A DNA stretch of 64,000 nucleotides from NCBI GenBank assembly GCA_030765645.1, contig JAVCCE010000059.1:1-64000 (forward strand), given 5' to 3'. The notes under the pieces were generated by a model. It was not told the origin of the DNA, ran no database searches, and worked only from the letters and a program-made list of their open reading frames with translations. Positions 41,633-50,469 of this stretch are shown here, piece by piece; within the stretch, counting starts at the first letter, position 1, and every line of letters begins with the position of its first letter. The position numbers and the translations under genes are program-made. The DNA comes from Candidatus Hinthialibacter antarcticus (GTDB lineage: Bacteria > Hinthialibacterota > Hinthialibacteria > Hinthialibacterales > Hinthialibacteraceae).

Positions 41633-43380
41633 TTGAACTTTCTATCTTTTTGACCGCTATCGCATTTTCACTCTATACCGTCACCTATCGGATACAGGCT
41701 GAACAACCCGTTGCGCATAAAGAACGCGTGGTTTGGATCCAAGCGATTGGCTTTGCGCTATTGGGGACGCTGCCGTTTCTCAATAAGCCGTTTCATATTG
41801 ACGATACGGTGGTGTTGGAAGTCGCGCGCAATGTGTTGAATAATCCATTGCGGCCGTTTGGCAGCAACTTCGATTGGTTTGGCGAGTTGCAGCCGCTTTG
41901 GCAGGTCACCACCAATCCGCCGTTTTTGAGTTATTGCCTTGCGCCGTTTGTGTGGATGTCGAGCGGGGATGAAGTCGCGCTTCATGCGGTGATGAGTATT
42001 TTTATATTCTGCCTGGCTGTAGGCGCGGTGCTGCTATCAAAACGGTTTTGCGCGGACTCGATTTGGCCCGCAGCGTTTTTGTTGGCAAGCCCCGCCGTGG
42101 TCGTTTCGGGAAACGTCATGCGCGACGTTCCTGCGGTAGGGCTTTCGACGCTGGGCGTTGCATTGTTTGTGATGGGCGTAGACAAAGAACAACGCCGTTG
42201 GTTGATTGCCGGCGCGGTTTTATGCGGCCTTTCGGTGCTGACGAAATACTCCGCCGTCATCACCTTGCCGGTATTGTTTTTATATCCGTTGTTGCAAAAA
42301 AAATACCGGCTTGCGGTGTGGATTTGGCCTGCGGTCGCGATCATTGTTCTCTGGTGTTTGCAAAATGTTTTCGCGTATGGCTCCGTGCATATCATCTATC
42401 TCTTGTTAGAACGGCGCAGCGAGTCGGGCATCTCATGGCAAGACAAACTCTACGGCGCCTTTTTGGTTATCGGAAGCGTCTTATATCTTCTCCCGGCGTT
42501 GTTGGTGCGAGCAGTTGGCGGTCGAGATTGGACCGCGTGGATCGGCGCGGTCTTGCTGGCGCCGTTGTGGTGGCTGGCGATCAACCAATACCTGGGCGAG
42601 GTAGAAAACGAATACCTGCTGTGGGCGCTTTCGGGTTCTGCGCTGTTGTTTATCCTGCTGTTTGATGGAATTCGCGTTGGTTCGGGTTGGATCAAACAAT
42701 TTGAACCGGGCAAGCACGCGGACTCTTTATTTTTATTTGCATGGGTGTGTGCGCCGTTGGTGTTTTGCGTTCTGTTTGTGCCTTTCGAAGCGGTGCGCCA
42801 TTTGCTTCCTGTATTGCCGCCGCTTGTTCTGCTTGCGGCCCGCTATCTGAACGAAACCAAAAATAAAAAACTGAGTTCCGCCATTCATTTTCTGGTCGCG
42901 ATATTGTTTGCGGTGCAGTTCTTCGCGGCCCAAGTGATTCAACGGGCTGATTATGAATACGCCGCCACCTATCGCAACTTCGCCGTCCGCGCCCAGGAAG
43001 AATGGCTGTCGGATGAGCATGAAACCTGGTACGTCGGTCACTGGGGCTGGCAGGAATATGCGAACCGGGCGGGATTACGTCAAATGCGTTTGGGTGAGTT
43101 CCCCAATGAAGGGGATGTTTTGATTGTTCCGTATCGGGTGGATAAAGGGCGCGTGTTTGAGCAGGACCGGGACTATCTCTCCCGCCAGGAATTGGTGGAC
43201 GAGGTCACTTATGAGGGATACGCGCCCGTGCGGACGCAGAATTTTTGGGGCGCCGGATTTTATTCAACGATAAGTCTATTTGGGCATAATATTCCATACC
43301 GCATCATGCAGGATGAATTTTTGGAATCGTTTGAAGTGTATCGCATTGCTAACCCTGAACCCGTTGTGGCCGAAGAATAA
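41629..43380 (+). CDS. GT39/ArnT-like polyprenyl-phosphate-sugar glycosyltransferase
   Basis: A 583-residue integral membrane protein with about 10-12 hydrophobic segments. Near the N-terminus lies NKPFHIDDTVVLEVARNVL, the Asp-rich loop of GT39/PMT_2 (ArnT-like) enzymes, followed by WFGELQPLWQVTTNPPFLSY. The C-terminal ~130 residues (after ~445) are soluble and periplasmic. It probably moves a sugar from the GT2-made polyprenyl phosphate onto an envelope acceptor such as lipid A or protein. The start codon overlaps the GT2 stop (ATGA), showing coupling. The acceptor is unknown. Confidence 0.82.
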   Translation: MIELSIFLTAIAFSLYTVTYRIQAEQPVAHKERVVWIQAIGFALLGTLPFLNKPFHIDDTVVLEVARNVLNNPLRPFGSNFDWFGELQPLWQVTTNPPFLSYCLAPFVWMSSGDEVALHAVMSIFIFCLAVGAVLLSKRFCADSIWPAAFLLASPAVVVSGNVMRDVPAVGLSTLGVALFVMGVDKEQRRWLIAGAVLCGLSVLTKYSAVITLPVLFLYPLLQKKYRLAVWIWPAVAIIVLWCLQNVFAYGSVHIIYLLLERRSESGISWQDKLYGAFLVIGSVLYLLPALLVRAVGGRDWTAWIGAVLLAPLWWLAINQYLGEVENEYLLWALSGSALLFILLFDGIRVGSGWIKQFEPGKHADSLFLFAWVCAPLVFCVLFVPFEAVRHLLPVLPPLVLLAARYLNETKNKKLSSAIHFLVAILFAVQFFAAQVIQRADYEYAATYRNFAVRAQEEWLSDEHETWYVGHWGWQEYANRAGLRQMRLGEFPNEGDVLIVPYRVDKGRVFEQDRDYLSRQELVDEVTYEGYAPVRTQNFWGAGFYSTISLFGHNIPYRIMQDEFLESFEVYRIANPEPVVAEE

Positions 43381-43382
43381 CT

Positions 43383-43676
43383 TTACGCTGTCTGCTTTTT
43401 TGTATGAATGAAATAAATGTTTCTTCCATAAATGATGCTGTTAAACAATAAACCCACAATAAACACCGGTTCTTCTTTGTGAAATGCATAGGACAATAAA
43501 ATCAAACCGCCAACAGTGCGCAGATACCAAAAAGCAGCGGGAACAACGCTTTCACGTCGTTTTTCTGAGACAACCCATTGCACCAGAAAACTGGATGCGA
43601 ACATGACTTGGCCGGTATAGCCGATAATTTCCCATACGCTAATTGTCAAAAAAACTTCAGAGAGCCACTGCAACAT
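43383..43676 (-). CDS. LAB_N domain membrane protein (lipid-A-disaccharide synthase N-terminal-like)
   Basis: A 97-residue protein with three hydrophobic helices. The sequence IGYTGQVMFASSFLVQWVVSEKRRESVVPAAFWYLRTVGGLILLSYAFHKEEPVFIVG matches the LAB_N domain (PF07578), in pieces GYTGQVMFASSF, QWVVSEKRRESVVP and FWYLRTVGGLILL. Stand-alone LAB_N proteins often sit beside GT2 and GT39 genes and may help move or modify lipid-linked sugars. The gene converges on the GT39 gene with only 2 bp between stops, so shared function is suggested by proximity. It has a good ribosome-binding site (AAAGGAG). Confidence 0.85.
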   Translation of the reverse strand: MLQWLSEVFLTISVWEIIGYTGQVMFASSFLVQWVVSEKRRESVVPAAFWYLRTVGGLILLSYAFHKEEPVFIVGLLFNSIIYGRNIYFIHTKKQTA

Positions 43677-43877
43677 GGGCGCTTCTCCTTTAAAGAACCA
43701 TTCAGAATATCAATCTTGGTAAAATCTGCTAAAATGGTGCGACCAGTAAGAATGATTCAGCCTGAAAACGGTTCAAGGGGCTGAGAAAAAAAAGTGAACC
43801 TGACCGTTTATATATAATGGAATCTGTCGTATTATTATTCATTCGCTTTAATATGTCTTCTGTAATGATGGGGAACG

Positions 43878-44345
43878 ATGGTCCGACCTAAGAGTTGTCG
43901 GCGAATAGAATCAGAGCCGGGCGCTTATTTCTTTAAGCCTCAGGGTATCCCGTTGCGCAAGCTCGGTGAAGAAAAACTCAACCTGGATGAGATGGAAGCA
44001 ATCCGTCTCGCCGATGTTGAAGGGCTTTATCACGAGCAGGCAGCCAAACGCATGCAGGTGTCCCGCGCCACTTTTGGGCGGATCGTGCAATCCGCCCGCC
44101 GAAAGATTGGTCGCGCACTCATCGAAGGAAAAGCCATACGGATTGGCGGCGGCAACGTGGAATACGTAGAAATGCGTGATTTCCGTTGCGACGACTGCAA
44201 TCATACTTGGCAAGTCGAGATGGGGTGTTGTCCACCTGGCGCGTGTCCAGAATGCGGTTCGAGCCGACCTGTGTGTTTGTTAGCTGAAAATCATGGCCCG
44301 TGCTGCAAATTGGGTTCGCCCTCGGATGTAGAAGCGGCTTTGTAA
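43878..44345 (+). CDS. DUF134 family DNA-binding protein
   Basis: A 155-residue protein of the UPF0251/DUF134 family (PF02001). It opens MVRPKSCRRIESEPGAYFFKPQG, then an HTH at ~38-80 (LDEMEAIRLADVEGLYHEQAA and MQVSRATFGRIVQSARRKI). The C-terminal part is a zinc-ribbon-like module with cysteines at 104, 107, 123 and 126 (CDDC, CPEC) plus a further Cys-rich tail. Family members look like small metal- or redox-linked regulators, but targets are unknown. The gene is monocistronic and ends 6 bp before the stop of the convergent glycosidase gene. Confidence 0.85.
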   Translation: MVRPKSCRRIESEPGAYFFKPQGIPLRKLGEEKLNLDEMEAIRLADVEGLYHEQAAKRMQVSRATFGRIVQSARRKIGRALIEGKAIRIGGGNVEYVEMRDFRCDDCNHTWQVEMGCCPPGACPECGSSRPVCLLAENHGPCCKLGSPSDVEAAL

Positions 44346-44351
44346 TTCGCC

Positions 44352-45893
44352 TTACTTGGCATGAAGAACCACAGGCCCGGCTTTCCAGTTTGAAGGCGGA
44401 GTAAACCTGTTGCGTCCGTTTAAAAGTGTTCCTGCGCTCAACGTTTCTCCGCTAAAGGGACGCAACCACTGCGCCCGCATGGGGGCTGATAATCCTTCCA
44501 CAAAAAGCTCAAATTCAAACGGCGCTTGTTGATAGACGATGTATTCCTTCTGGGGAATATTTAAGCAAAAGCCTTTGTTGACGATTTTCGGGTTGGGCGT
44601 CATTTGCCAAAATGGAACCTGCTTGAAGAAGTCCTTCAAATTTTTCAGATAATGATACCCCGGCGGCGTGTGTTGTGTTTTTACAACATCCCAGGCGGTA
44701 TGAGTGTAATAGTAAACGGGATAACCGCCTGACATGACGATTTCCCAGGTGCGGCGCGCTACTTCTTCGGGCGTTTGGGCGACGCGCCAGGTTTTGTCTT
44801 CCAACCCGCCCGGCCCGTGTTCGTAGCCATACTCGACGTTGACGATGGGCCATTGATGTTGTTTTTGTTGTTGCAGCAGGGTCGCGCCCCAATTTTTATG
44901 CTGTTGGTCGGAGCGGAAATCAACGATGCCATTATATGCGCCGGATTCGTAGGCGGGGTTGTCGTCGTGGACGGTGATTAAGCGGTGATACGGGTCGTGC
45001 TCTCGAACCAGGCGCATCCGGTCTTGTTTGTACGCAACGTCTTTTTCAAGATGGGCTTCTTTTGAGAAATCCCAGACGATGTTTGGATAGGCCGCATACC
45101 GGGCGATCAGGTTTTTGAAATAGAGGTCGTCTTCTGCGCTTTTTAATTCCGGCCATTTTACTTCTTTGTTGTAGACCTTAATCATCAGGTGGGCGATCAC
45201 GCCGCGTTGAAAGAGGGCGTCGACCACTTGGTCGAAGTGCTGCCAATATTTCAAGTTGAGCCGCGAATGGTCGGGATTAAAATTGCTCCCCTCCCAGGGA
45301 ACCATCGCGGGCGGGCCGAAGTCGTCAGGGCTGGTATTACCCTTTTGCCAGGACGTATCAAAAGCAAACGCATTGAGAATGATGTAGTTGAAGCCGAATG
45401 TCTGGATATGGTCGATGAAATTCTGCGTCCGATCCAGGTTGGGGGTTGCTAAATCAATCGCCCACAGCCAGTCGCATTCATATCCCATTAAAAAAAAGCG
45501 AGTTCCATCTTCATAAACAAAATGGCGTGTGTGTTCGGGATCAATTGTCAGCCCGCCGTGCACGTTCGGGTTTGTGTTGTCGGTGCAGGTGAATTCGACG
45601 CGCTGGTTCTCGAGCGGTTTCTGGTCGCTATGAGTTTGGAGGCTCCAGGCTCCGGTCTGGTTGGGGGCAATACGCAGCGACCAGGTGTTGTCTCCAGAGT
45701 AAAAGCCAAGCGTCTCGAACGCCTCGCCAGCAGGCGGTTGTACCGTCGCGCTGAATGCGACCTCGAACGGGTTTTCGACAGATTGTTCGCTGGTGAAATG
45801 AAACGTATGTGGATGCCAGCGCTCGATTTCGACGGCGTTTGATGTGGTGGCAACCAATAGGAAAAAAACGGAAAAAGCAATCACTCGAATCAT
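44352..45893 (-). CDS. Secreted DUF5060/DUF4038-type glycoside hydrolase
   Basis: A 513-residue exported protein with a signal peptide (MIRVIAFSVFFLLVATTSNA). An N-terminal beta domain (~25-115, RWHPHTFHFTSEQ, NTWSLRIAPNQTGAW) resembles DUF5060. A TIM barrel of the DUF4038/apiosidase class follows: RHFVYEDGTRFFLMGYECDW, NAFAFDTSWQ, YPNIVWDFSKEAHLE, VNVEYGYEHGPGG and PVYYYTHTAWDVV. The glutamates in KEAH and NVEYGY are candidate acid/base and nucleophile. Related enzymes cut plant or algal polysaccharide side chains. The substrate here is not deducible. The gene stands alone between the DUF134 and a small ORF. Confidence 0.8.
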   Translation of the reverse strand: MIRVIAFSVFFLLVATTSNAVEIERWHPHTFHFTSEQSVENPFEVAFSATVQPPAGEAFETLGFYSGDNTWSLRIAPNQTGAWSLQTHSDQKPLENQRVEFTCTDNTNPNVHGGLTIDPEHTRHFVYEDGTRFFLMGYECDWLWAIDLATPNLDRTQNFIDHIQTFGFNYIILNAFAFDTSWQKGNTSPDDFGPPAMVPWEGSNFNPDHSRLNLKYWQHFDQVVDALFQRGVIAHLMIKVYNKEVKWPELKSAEDDLYFKNLIARYAAYPNIVWDFSKEAHLEKDVAYKQDRMRLVREHDPYHRLITVHDDNPAYESGAYNGIVDFRSDQQHKNWGATLLQQQKQHQWPIVNVEYGYEHGPGGLEDKTWRVAQTPEEVARRTWEIVMSGGYPVYYYTHTAWDVVKTQHTPPGYHYLKNLKDFFKQVPFWQMTPNPKIVNKGFCLNIPQKEYIVYQQAPFEFELFVEGLSAPMRAQWLRPFSGETLSAGTLLNGRNRFTPPSNWKAGPVVLHAK

Positions 45894-46115
45894 TGTAGGT
45901 TCCTGTATTTGTGATGATTGCGATTATCAGAGCAATGCGAAGCGCTGTCAACGAATCGGCTGTTTGTTACGTAACGGATTTCATCGGAGAAAAAATAAAT
46001 AAAAAAAAATGAAAATATTTTCACTTTAGAAACGTATTAGTTAGTAATCCGGCTGACGCGAACGATACATCATCATGAGGCCGCATTTATTGGATTGGTG
46101 TTTGAGGTAAGGACT

Positions 46116-46304
46116 ATGTTAATTTCAAGAGATAAACGAAACGCCGTACGCAACGACGACAACCATGGCGCCAAACAAGAGCCGACCGCCCGTTACAACG
46201 ACGGCAACCAAAACACAGTACGCTTTCAGCGCTATCTCGAAAACCGTGGTTGCCCGATTCGCTTAGCGTCGCCGAAGTCAGACGATATCCGTTGGCTCGG
46301 ATAA
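46116..46304 (+). CDS. Small basic hypothetical protein
   Basis: A 62-residue ORF starting MLISRDKRNAVRNDDNHGAK at ATG 46116, behind GAGG and AAGG. It is polar, with no hydrophobic segment or recognised motif. A strong terminator follows 61 bp after its stop, which supports a real transcript. No homologue is recognised. Confidence 0.4.
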   Translation: MLISRDKRNAVRNDDNHGAKQEPTARYNDGNQNTVRFQRYLENRGCPIRLASPKSDDIRWLG

Positions 46305-46364
46305 ACCAAACGAAATAAAACTTATCACTTCCCCGTGATAAACCCGACCTACCCCTATGTTTAT

Positions 46365-46408
46365 GCGGAGCCGCCCGCACCCAAACCGGAGCGGCTCCGC
46401 AATTTTTT
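46365..46408 (+). terminator. Rho-independent terminator
   Basis: Arms GCGGAGCCGC (46365-46374) and GCGGCTCCGC (46391-46400) pair perfectly around a 16-nt loop, followed by AATTTTTTTT. It terminates the small ORF transcript. It lies 340 bp before vapB. Confidence 0.85.
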
Positions 46409-46573
46409 TTCAAAAGCCCCCGAGCAAAAAAGTTGTACTTCCTGGAAAACTAGATATCAGTTCAACAAAATATTTTCGTTTCACTACATTTTTCCGCGAT
46501 AGTGTTTTCTCAATAAGAAAATTTCTTGATTATTACCCCCTTTGTCATTACGATTGAGTAAGGATTAAATAAA

Positions 46574-46726
46574 GTGCAAGGATTCGCGCCATGCCTTCTT
46601 CACAAGCCTGGAATCAAGGCCGTAACCATTGAAGAAATGAATTGCTCTCCGCAAACGCTTTCAAACCATCTAGGTATTGTTATAAAAAGAGATTTGATAT
46701 TGATTTTGGTTGGTATATACTATTGA
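46574..46726 (+). other. Possible relic or tiny ORF with HTH-like segment
   Basis: From a GTG at 46574 a frame of 50 codons is open. It contains KPGIKAVTIEEMNCSPQTLS then NHLGIVIKRDLILI, which resembles the recognition helix of an ArsR-like or toxin-antitoxin HTH. It ends inside the vapB promoter region. The call is weak. It may be a remnant of an older TA module or chance. Confidence 0.2.
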
Positions 46727-46736
46727 TGTATATCAA
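46710..46736 (+). promoter_or_regulatory. Candidate VapBC operator
   Basis: An interrupted dyad, TTGGTATA (46710-46717) and TATATCAA (46729-46736), matches at 7 of 8 arm positions. It lies 12 bp before the vapB start and overlaps the ribosome-binding region. AbrB-fold antitoxins bind such sites with VapC to repress the operon. The function is inferred. Confidence 0.4.
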
Positions 46737-46748
46737 GTGGAGGGCAAT

Positions 46749-46988
46749 ATGAGCGATACGGGAAAAGTGTTTATGAATGGGCGTTCTCAGGCGGTCCGGC
46801 TTCCTGTCGACTATCGCTTTAATACAAAAGAAGTGTACATTCGAAAAAATGAAGAAACTGGCGAGGTCATTCTCACCGAAAAGCCCGAAGGATGGACAGG
46901 ATTTTTTGCCTTGGCTGACAAAACCAGCGGGGCAAAGGATTTCTTGCTAGATAGACAAGACGAAGTCGCGCAAGTGCGTGATCTTTAG
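46749..46988 (+). CDS. vapB: VapB family antitoxin (AbrB fold)
   Basis: A 79-residue antitoxin starting MSDTGKVFMNGRSQAVRLPV at ATG 46749 behind GGAGGG. The N-terminal swapped-hairpin AbrB/MazE-type DNA-binding domain is recognised by the MNGRSQAVRLP core. The C-terminal half (EGWTGFFALADKTSGAKDFL) is the toxin-binding tail. The ATG is preferred to an earlier in-frame start at 46710 that falls inside the operator. It is 2 bp from the toxin gene, the normal arrangement. Confidence 0.88.
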   Translation: MSDTGKVFMNGRSQAVRLPVDYRFNTKEVYIRKNEETGEVILTEKPEGWTGFFALADKTSGAKDFLLDRQDEVAQVRDL

Positions 46989-46990
46989 CG

Positions 46991-47401
46991 ATGGTCAGGC
47001 CAACTTTATACATGCTTGATACTAACATCGCGAGTTTTATGATTCGCGGCGGCAACCCAAACATTCGAAAACGATTAAACAGGGTCCCATTGAGCAATGT
47101 TTGTGTATCGGTAATAACACAAGCCGAATTATTGTATGGAATCGAACTCAAACCCGAAGCGATTAATCTTAAGAACCTGGTTCGTGAGTTTTTGTTACGG
47201 CCAGCCATTTTGCCTTGGGATGAACGGGCGGCAATAGAATATGCTGTTTTGTGCGCGAGTTTAGCCAGGGCGGGGACGCCGATGGGGAATCTGGATACTA
47301 TGATCGCCTCCCATGCTTTATCGGTAAACGCTACTTTAGTCACAAACGATAATTCCTTTAGTCGTGTTGTTGGGCTTAAGGTCAAAGATTGGTCAAAATA
47401 G
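46991..47401 (+). CDS. vapC: VapC family PIN-domain ribonuclease toxin
   Basis: A 136-residue PIN-domain RNase. The acidic active site is present: Asp10 in YMLDTN, Glu46 in ITQAELLYG, Asp102 in GNLDTMIASHAL and Asp120 in TNDNSF. These bind Mg2+ to cut tRNA or rRNA. The length is standard for VapC. It follows vapB by 2 bp. The intact active site suggests a functional toxin. Confidence 0.92.
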   Translation: MVRPTLYMLDTNIASFMIRGGNPNIRKRLNRVPLSNVCVSVITQAELLYGIELKPEAINLKNLVREFLLRPAILPWDERAAIEYAVLCASLARAGTPMGNLDTMIASHALSVNATLVTNDNSFSRVVGLKVKDWSK

Positions 47402-47530
47402 TTGAATGCAGAATAAAAAGATTCATGTCCTGAAATAAAACTAATATCCAGCCCCTCTCAATTTTTCATTAGATTTCTTTTATACTAATCCTCTCAAGAT
47501 TTGATTTATTTCTTTTAGGGGAACCTTATT

Positions 47531-48781
47531 ATGCCTGTTCCATTTTCTCGTTTAGAGTTTGCGGTGCAACGCATCGTACAAGAGACGCCCATCGTCGATA
47601 TGCACACCCACCTCTATCCGCCCTCCTTTGGCGGTCTGCTGTTGTGGGGCATCGACGAGTTGCTCACCTATCATTACCTGATCGCCGAAGTGATGCGCGT
47701 CGCTGAGATCAACTACGATGACTTCTGGAAGATGAACAAAACCCAGCAAGCCGACCTGATCTGGGACGAACTCTTCATCAAACGCGCTCCCATTTCCGAA
47801 GCCTGCCGCGGCGTCGTTACCGTGATGCGCAATTTGGGGCTTGACCCCAGTACGCGTAATTTGCAAGAAGTGCGTGATTATTTTCACGAGGCGGACGTGA
47901 ACGAATACATCGAGTTGGTGTTCACCAAAGCCAACGTCATGTATGGGGTGATGACGAACGACCCGTTCGACAAAACCGAAACGCCATTTTGGGATTCCAT
48001 CGGCGGCAACCACCCGCGTTTGCAAGCAGCGCTGCGGATTGATCCGCTGTTGATTGCTTGGGACCAGGCGGCGGACACGCTGCGCGAGCAAGGCTACGAA
48101 GTCGATTCGACGCTGAATGAAAAAACCTACGCCAGCGTTCGCAAATTTCTCGCAGACTGGGCCAAAAAAATGAAGCCGCGCTACCTGGCGGTTTCGCTGG
48201 GGCCTGACTTCGTCTACCCCGATGATTCGGTCACAACCAAGATCATCGACAATTGCATCTTGCCGTTTACCCGTGAAGCGGGCATTCCATTTGCGCTGAT
48301 GATTGGCGTGAAGCGCTCGGTGAATTCTAAACTGAAACTGGCGGGCGACGGCGTGGGCCGCGCCGATTTGAGTTGCCTGGAAAACTTGTTAGATAAAAAC
48401 CCGGACAACAAATTCTTCGCCACCTTATTAAGCCGCGAAAACCAGCACGAGTTTTGCGTGTTGGCGCGCAAGTTCCCCAACCTGATGCCGTTCGGCTGCT
48501 GGTGGTTTATGAATAACCCCAGTTTGATTGATGAAATCACCCGCGAACGGTTGGAACTTTTGGGTTGGAGCATGATTCCCCAACATTCAGATGCGCGTGT
48601 TCTCGATCAACTTTTGTATAAATGGCCGCATTCGCGCAATATCGTCGCGCAAGTTCTAATCGAAAAATATCAGGATATTGTTGACTCTGGTTGGAAAGTG
48701 TTTGAGTCGGAAATCCACCGCGACGTTTCTCGGTTGTTTGCGCAAAACTTTGAAGATTTCGCTCCGGCGATGGATGGGTAA
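47531..48781 (+). CDS. Uronate isomerase-like amidohydrolase
   Basis: A 416-residue protein of the glucuronate isomerase group of the amidohydrolase superfamily. It has PIVDMHTHLYPPSFG (metal-binding HxH), LAVSLGPDFVYPDD, GCWWFMNNPSLIDEI and IPQHSDARVLDQLLYKW, all matching landmarks of UxaC-like proteins. Canonical UxaC is about 470 residues and this is somewhat shorter. It may open and isomerise glucuronate, galacturonate or related acids, or act on a different substrate. It is monocistronic with AGGGGA before the start. The GH88 gene 6 kb away could supply unsaturated uronates. Confidence 0.75.
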   Translation: MPVPFSRLEFAVQRIVQETPIVDMHTHLYPPSFGGLLLWGIDELLTYHYLIAEVMRVAEINYDDFWKMNKTQQADLIWDELFIKRAPISEACRGVVTVMRNLGLDPSTRNLQEVRDYFHEADVNEYIELVFTKANVMYGVMTNDPFDKTETPFWDSIGGNHPRLQAALRIDPLLIAWDQAADTLREQGYEVDSTLNEKTYASVRKFLADWAKKMKPRYLAVSLGPDFVYPDDSVTTKIIDNCILPFTREAGIPFALMIGVKRSVNSKLKLAGDGVGRADLSCLENLLDKNPDNKFFATLLSRENQHEFCVLARKFPNLMPFGCWWFMNNPSLIDEITRERLELLGWSMIPQHSDARVLDQLLYKWPHSRNIVAQVLIEKYQDIVDSGWKVFESEIHRDVSRLFAQNFEDFAPAMDG

Positions 48782-48787
48782 TTCTTT

Positions 48788-48908
48788 TATAGTGGTTGCC
48801 AGAATACGGTGCGGATTGAGTTTCCATAACTGTATCTATCGCTGAGCCCCTGCCTGCGGCGGGCAGGCTACGGGAGGGCTTTACGCACATATTCATGACA
48901 AACGCTCA
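48788..48908 (+). repeat. Family 2 dispersed repeat, copy 2
   Basis: It begins TATAGTGGTTGCCAGAATAC and ends GACAAACGCTC, matching 38558-38650 with an insert that contains an inverted GCCTGCGGCGGGC. It occupies the spacer after the uronate-isomerase-like gene. Family 1 copy C follows 69 bp on. Confidence 0.75.
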
Positions 48909-48977
48909 AAAATTCATCTGGAAATAATGATTTCGAAAAAAGTTTTAGTTTGTCAAAAATGAACAAGCCAATGCTGG

Positions 48978-49052
48978 CATGGGTGCAACTCTGGGAGCGC
49001 CTGTGCAATAGGGCCTGAAGCCCGCACCGAAGCGAGCAAAGTTGTACCCATG
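48978..49052. repeat. Palindromic structured repeat, family 1 copy C (inverted)
   Basis: A 75-bp copy in the opposite orientation to copies A and B. Outer arms CATGGGTGCAACTCTG and CAAAGTTGTACCCATG pair with one mismatch and G-T pairs. The core is conserved. It lies between convergent genes beside a family 2 copy. Confidence 0.85.
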
Positions 49053-49103
49053 CAATGCATAACGATGGATACACTTTTTTTGAAATGGCTATATCTATAG
49101 AAA

Positions 49104-49132
49104 GAAAAAGGGGGCTTTTCGCCCCCTTTTTT
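49104..49132. terminator. Bidirectional terminator
   Basis: An A-run, GGGGGC, a 5-nt loop, GCCCCC and a T-run form a symmetrical terminator. It lies between the uronate-isomerase-like gene and the convergent hypothetical gene and could end transcription from both sides. Confidence 0.8.
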
Positions 49133-49182
49133 GTTTGCCGTTGTGTTTTTCGTTATTTCGTGTGTCAGACTACGCGAACCGC

Positions 49183-50469
49183 TTAGTCTGAGGGTTTGAT
49201 TGAAGCCTCTTGTTTTGTTGCTGATAGAATTTTTTCTTCCAGATCATGCAGGCGTTCATTAAGCGATTCGTCATACTCATCCTGCAGCGTTTTAACATGG
49301 CGGTAGACATTAAACGCGCCGCCCCATTCGTCTTTATCATAGAGCAGGTCGCCGTAACGGCGCCAAAGGTCGGCGTTCTGCGGTTGGCTTTTGAGATCAA
49401 TGATGAAATTGGTCTCGTCGCTTGGATTGATCTTCTCGGCTTGCTCGCCGCTTTGACGATAAAGCCGCAAGACAAACGGGTTCCATTCAGAGGGGAAATG
49501 CGACGCAAAGACCGCTGCGTTGATAAGCGCGGGGTCTTTGTCAAATTCAATATCGCCGAATGCAGCCGTTTTGATTGACGCTGCGACCTCGCGGTCGATG
49601 CGGGTCAAGTTATGATTGGTAATGTCATTGCGCAGGGCTTCGATCAGGCGTTGCATTTTTTCATCTTCGCTTACGTCTTCCTGGGGCGCGTTGGCCTCGC
49701 TCGGGGTGACGATCAACTTTTGCCCGGCGCCTTTCATGCAATCGGGGTAATGCAGCAGTCGGAAAAAGCGCAGCCCGAATGGTTTCTTCACGCGCTCGAA
49801 CAGTTCCAACGCGCGCATGGAGACGGACAAGAAAAAGTCTTCGCGAATGGTTTTGACGTCCTCGAGAAGTTTCTTCCAATCGGCGTCGCCAAAGGTGTCG
49901 TCGAGCATAGTGGAATAACGAAACTGGTGAGGTTCTTTGCCGTCTACGAAGTCAGTAACTTTTTGCGCAATCTCAAGCGAGTTGCCAAGCGACGCGAGAA
50001 CAATGGCGCGAATGACCGGCGATTCGGTGGGATTTTGGCCGGATGAAATCGAAATGGCAACGCTGGCGGCGGCCCACAACAACACGCGTTTGATGCCTTT
50101 TACCTTGGTCTGTTTGGCGACCGCTAACAGAAAATCCAACACCACTTGCGGTTGGATGTGCGGCGCAATTTGTTGGATGAGTTGGTTGTAATATTCTTCA
50201 TGTTCGATCTGGCGGCCCGACAACGAGGCGCGGCTTTGCATCTGGCTCTCGAGGGTTTGGGCCATGGCCAACATCTGAAATGGATGATAGAGAATGCGCC
50301 GCAACGACGGGTGTTTGCGCAATTGCTCTTGCAAGGCGGGCAGGTTGCGCACCGCTGCTTGCGGATCGTCGAGTTCTTTTTTTATAATTTCATTTTCTTT
50401 GTCAGACAGAATATGATGCAGCGCATGGGAGCCAGCGCCGCGGCGGCCCGGTTTTTGTCGCTTGTTCAT
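49183..50469 (-). CDS. Hypothetical protein with C-terminal TPR-like helices
   Basis: A 428-residue mostly helical soluble protein with no signal peptide. It opens MNKRQKPGRRGAGSHALHHI and contains long helices (LPALQEQLRKHPSLRRIL, EEYYNQLIQQIAPHIQPQVV). The C-terminal third has a TPR-like unit (ADLWRRYGDLLYDKDEWGGA) and ends in a coiled coil. I do not recognise the family. The start overlaps the stop of the exported protein gene upstream by 4 bp (ATGA), so the two are co-translated and probably work together. Confidence 0.55.
   Translation of the reverse strand: MNKRQKPGRRGAGSHALHHILSDKENEIIKKELDDPQAAVRNLPALQEQLRKHPSLRRILYHPFQMLAMAQTLESQMQSRASLSGRQIEHEEYYNQLIQQIAPHIQPQVVLDFLLAVAKQTKVKGIKRVLLWAAASVAISISSGQNPTESPVIRAIVLASLGNSLEIAQKVTDFVDGKEPHQFRYSTMLDDTFGDADWKKLLEDVKTIREDFFLSVSMRALELFERVKKPFGLRFFRLLHYPDCMKGAGQKLIVTPSEANAPQEDVSEDEKMQRLIEALRNDITNHNLTRIDREVAASIKTAAFGDIEFDKDPALINAAVFASHFPSEWNPFVLRLYRQSGEQAEKINPSDETNFIIDLKSQPQNADLWRRYGDLLYDKDEWGGAFNVYRHVKTLQDEYDESLNERLHDLEEKILSATKQEASIKPSD

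Noticed and set aside
46114-46413. A 99-codon minus-strand frame opposite the small ORF
   Set aside because: It runs through a plus-strand terminator hairpin, has an unlikely Cys/Arg-rich composition, and lacks a good start signal.
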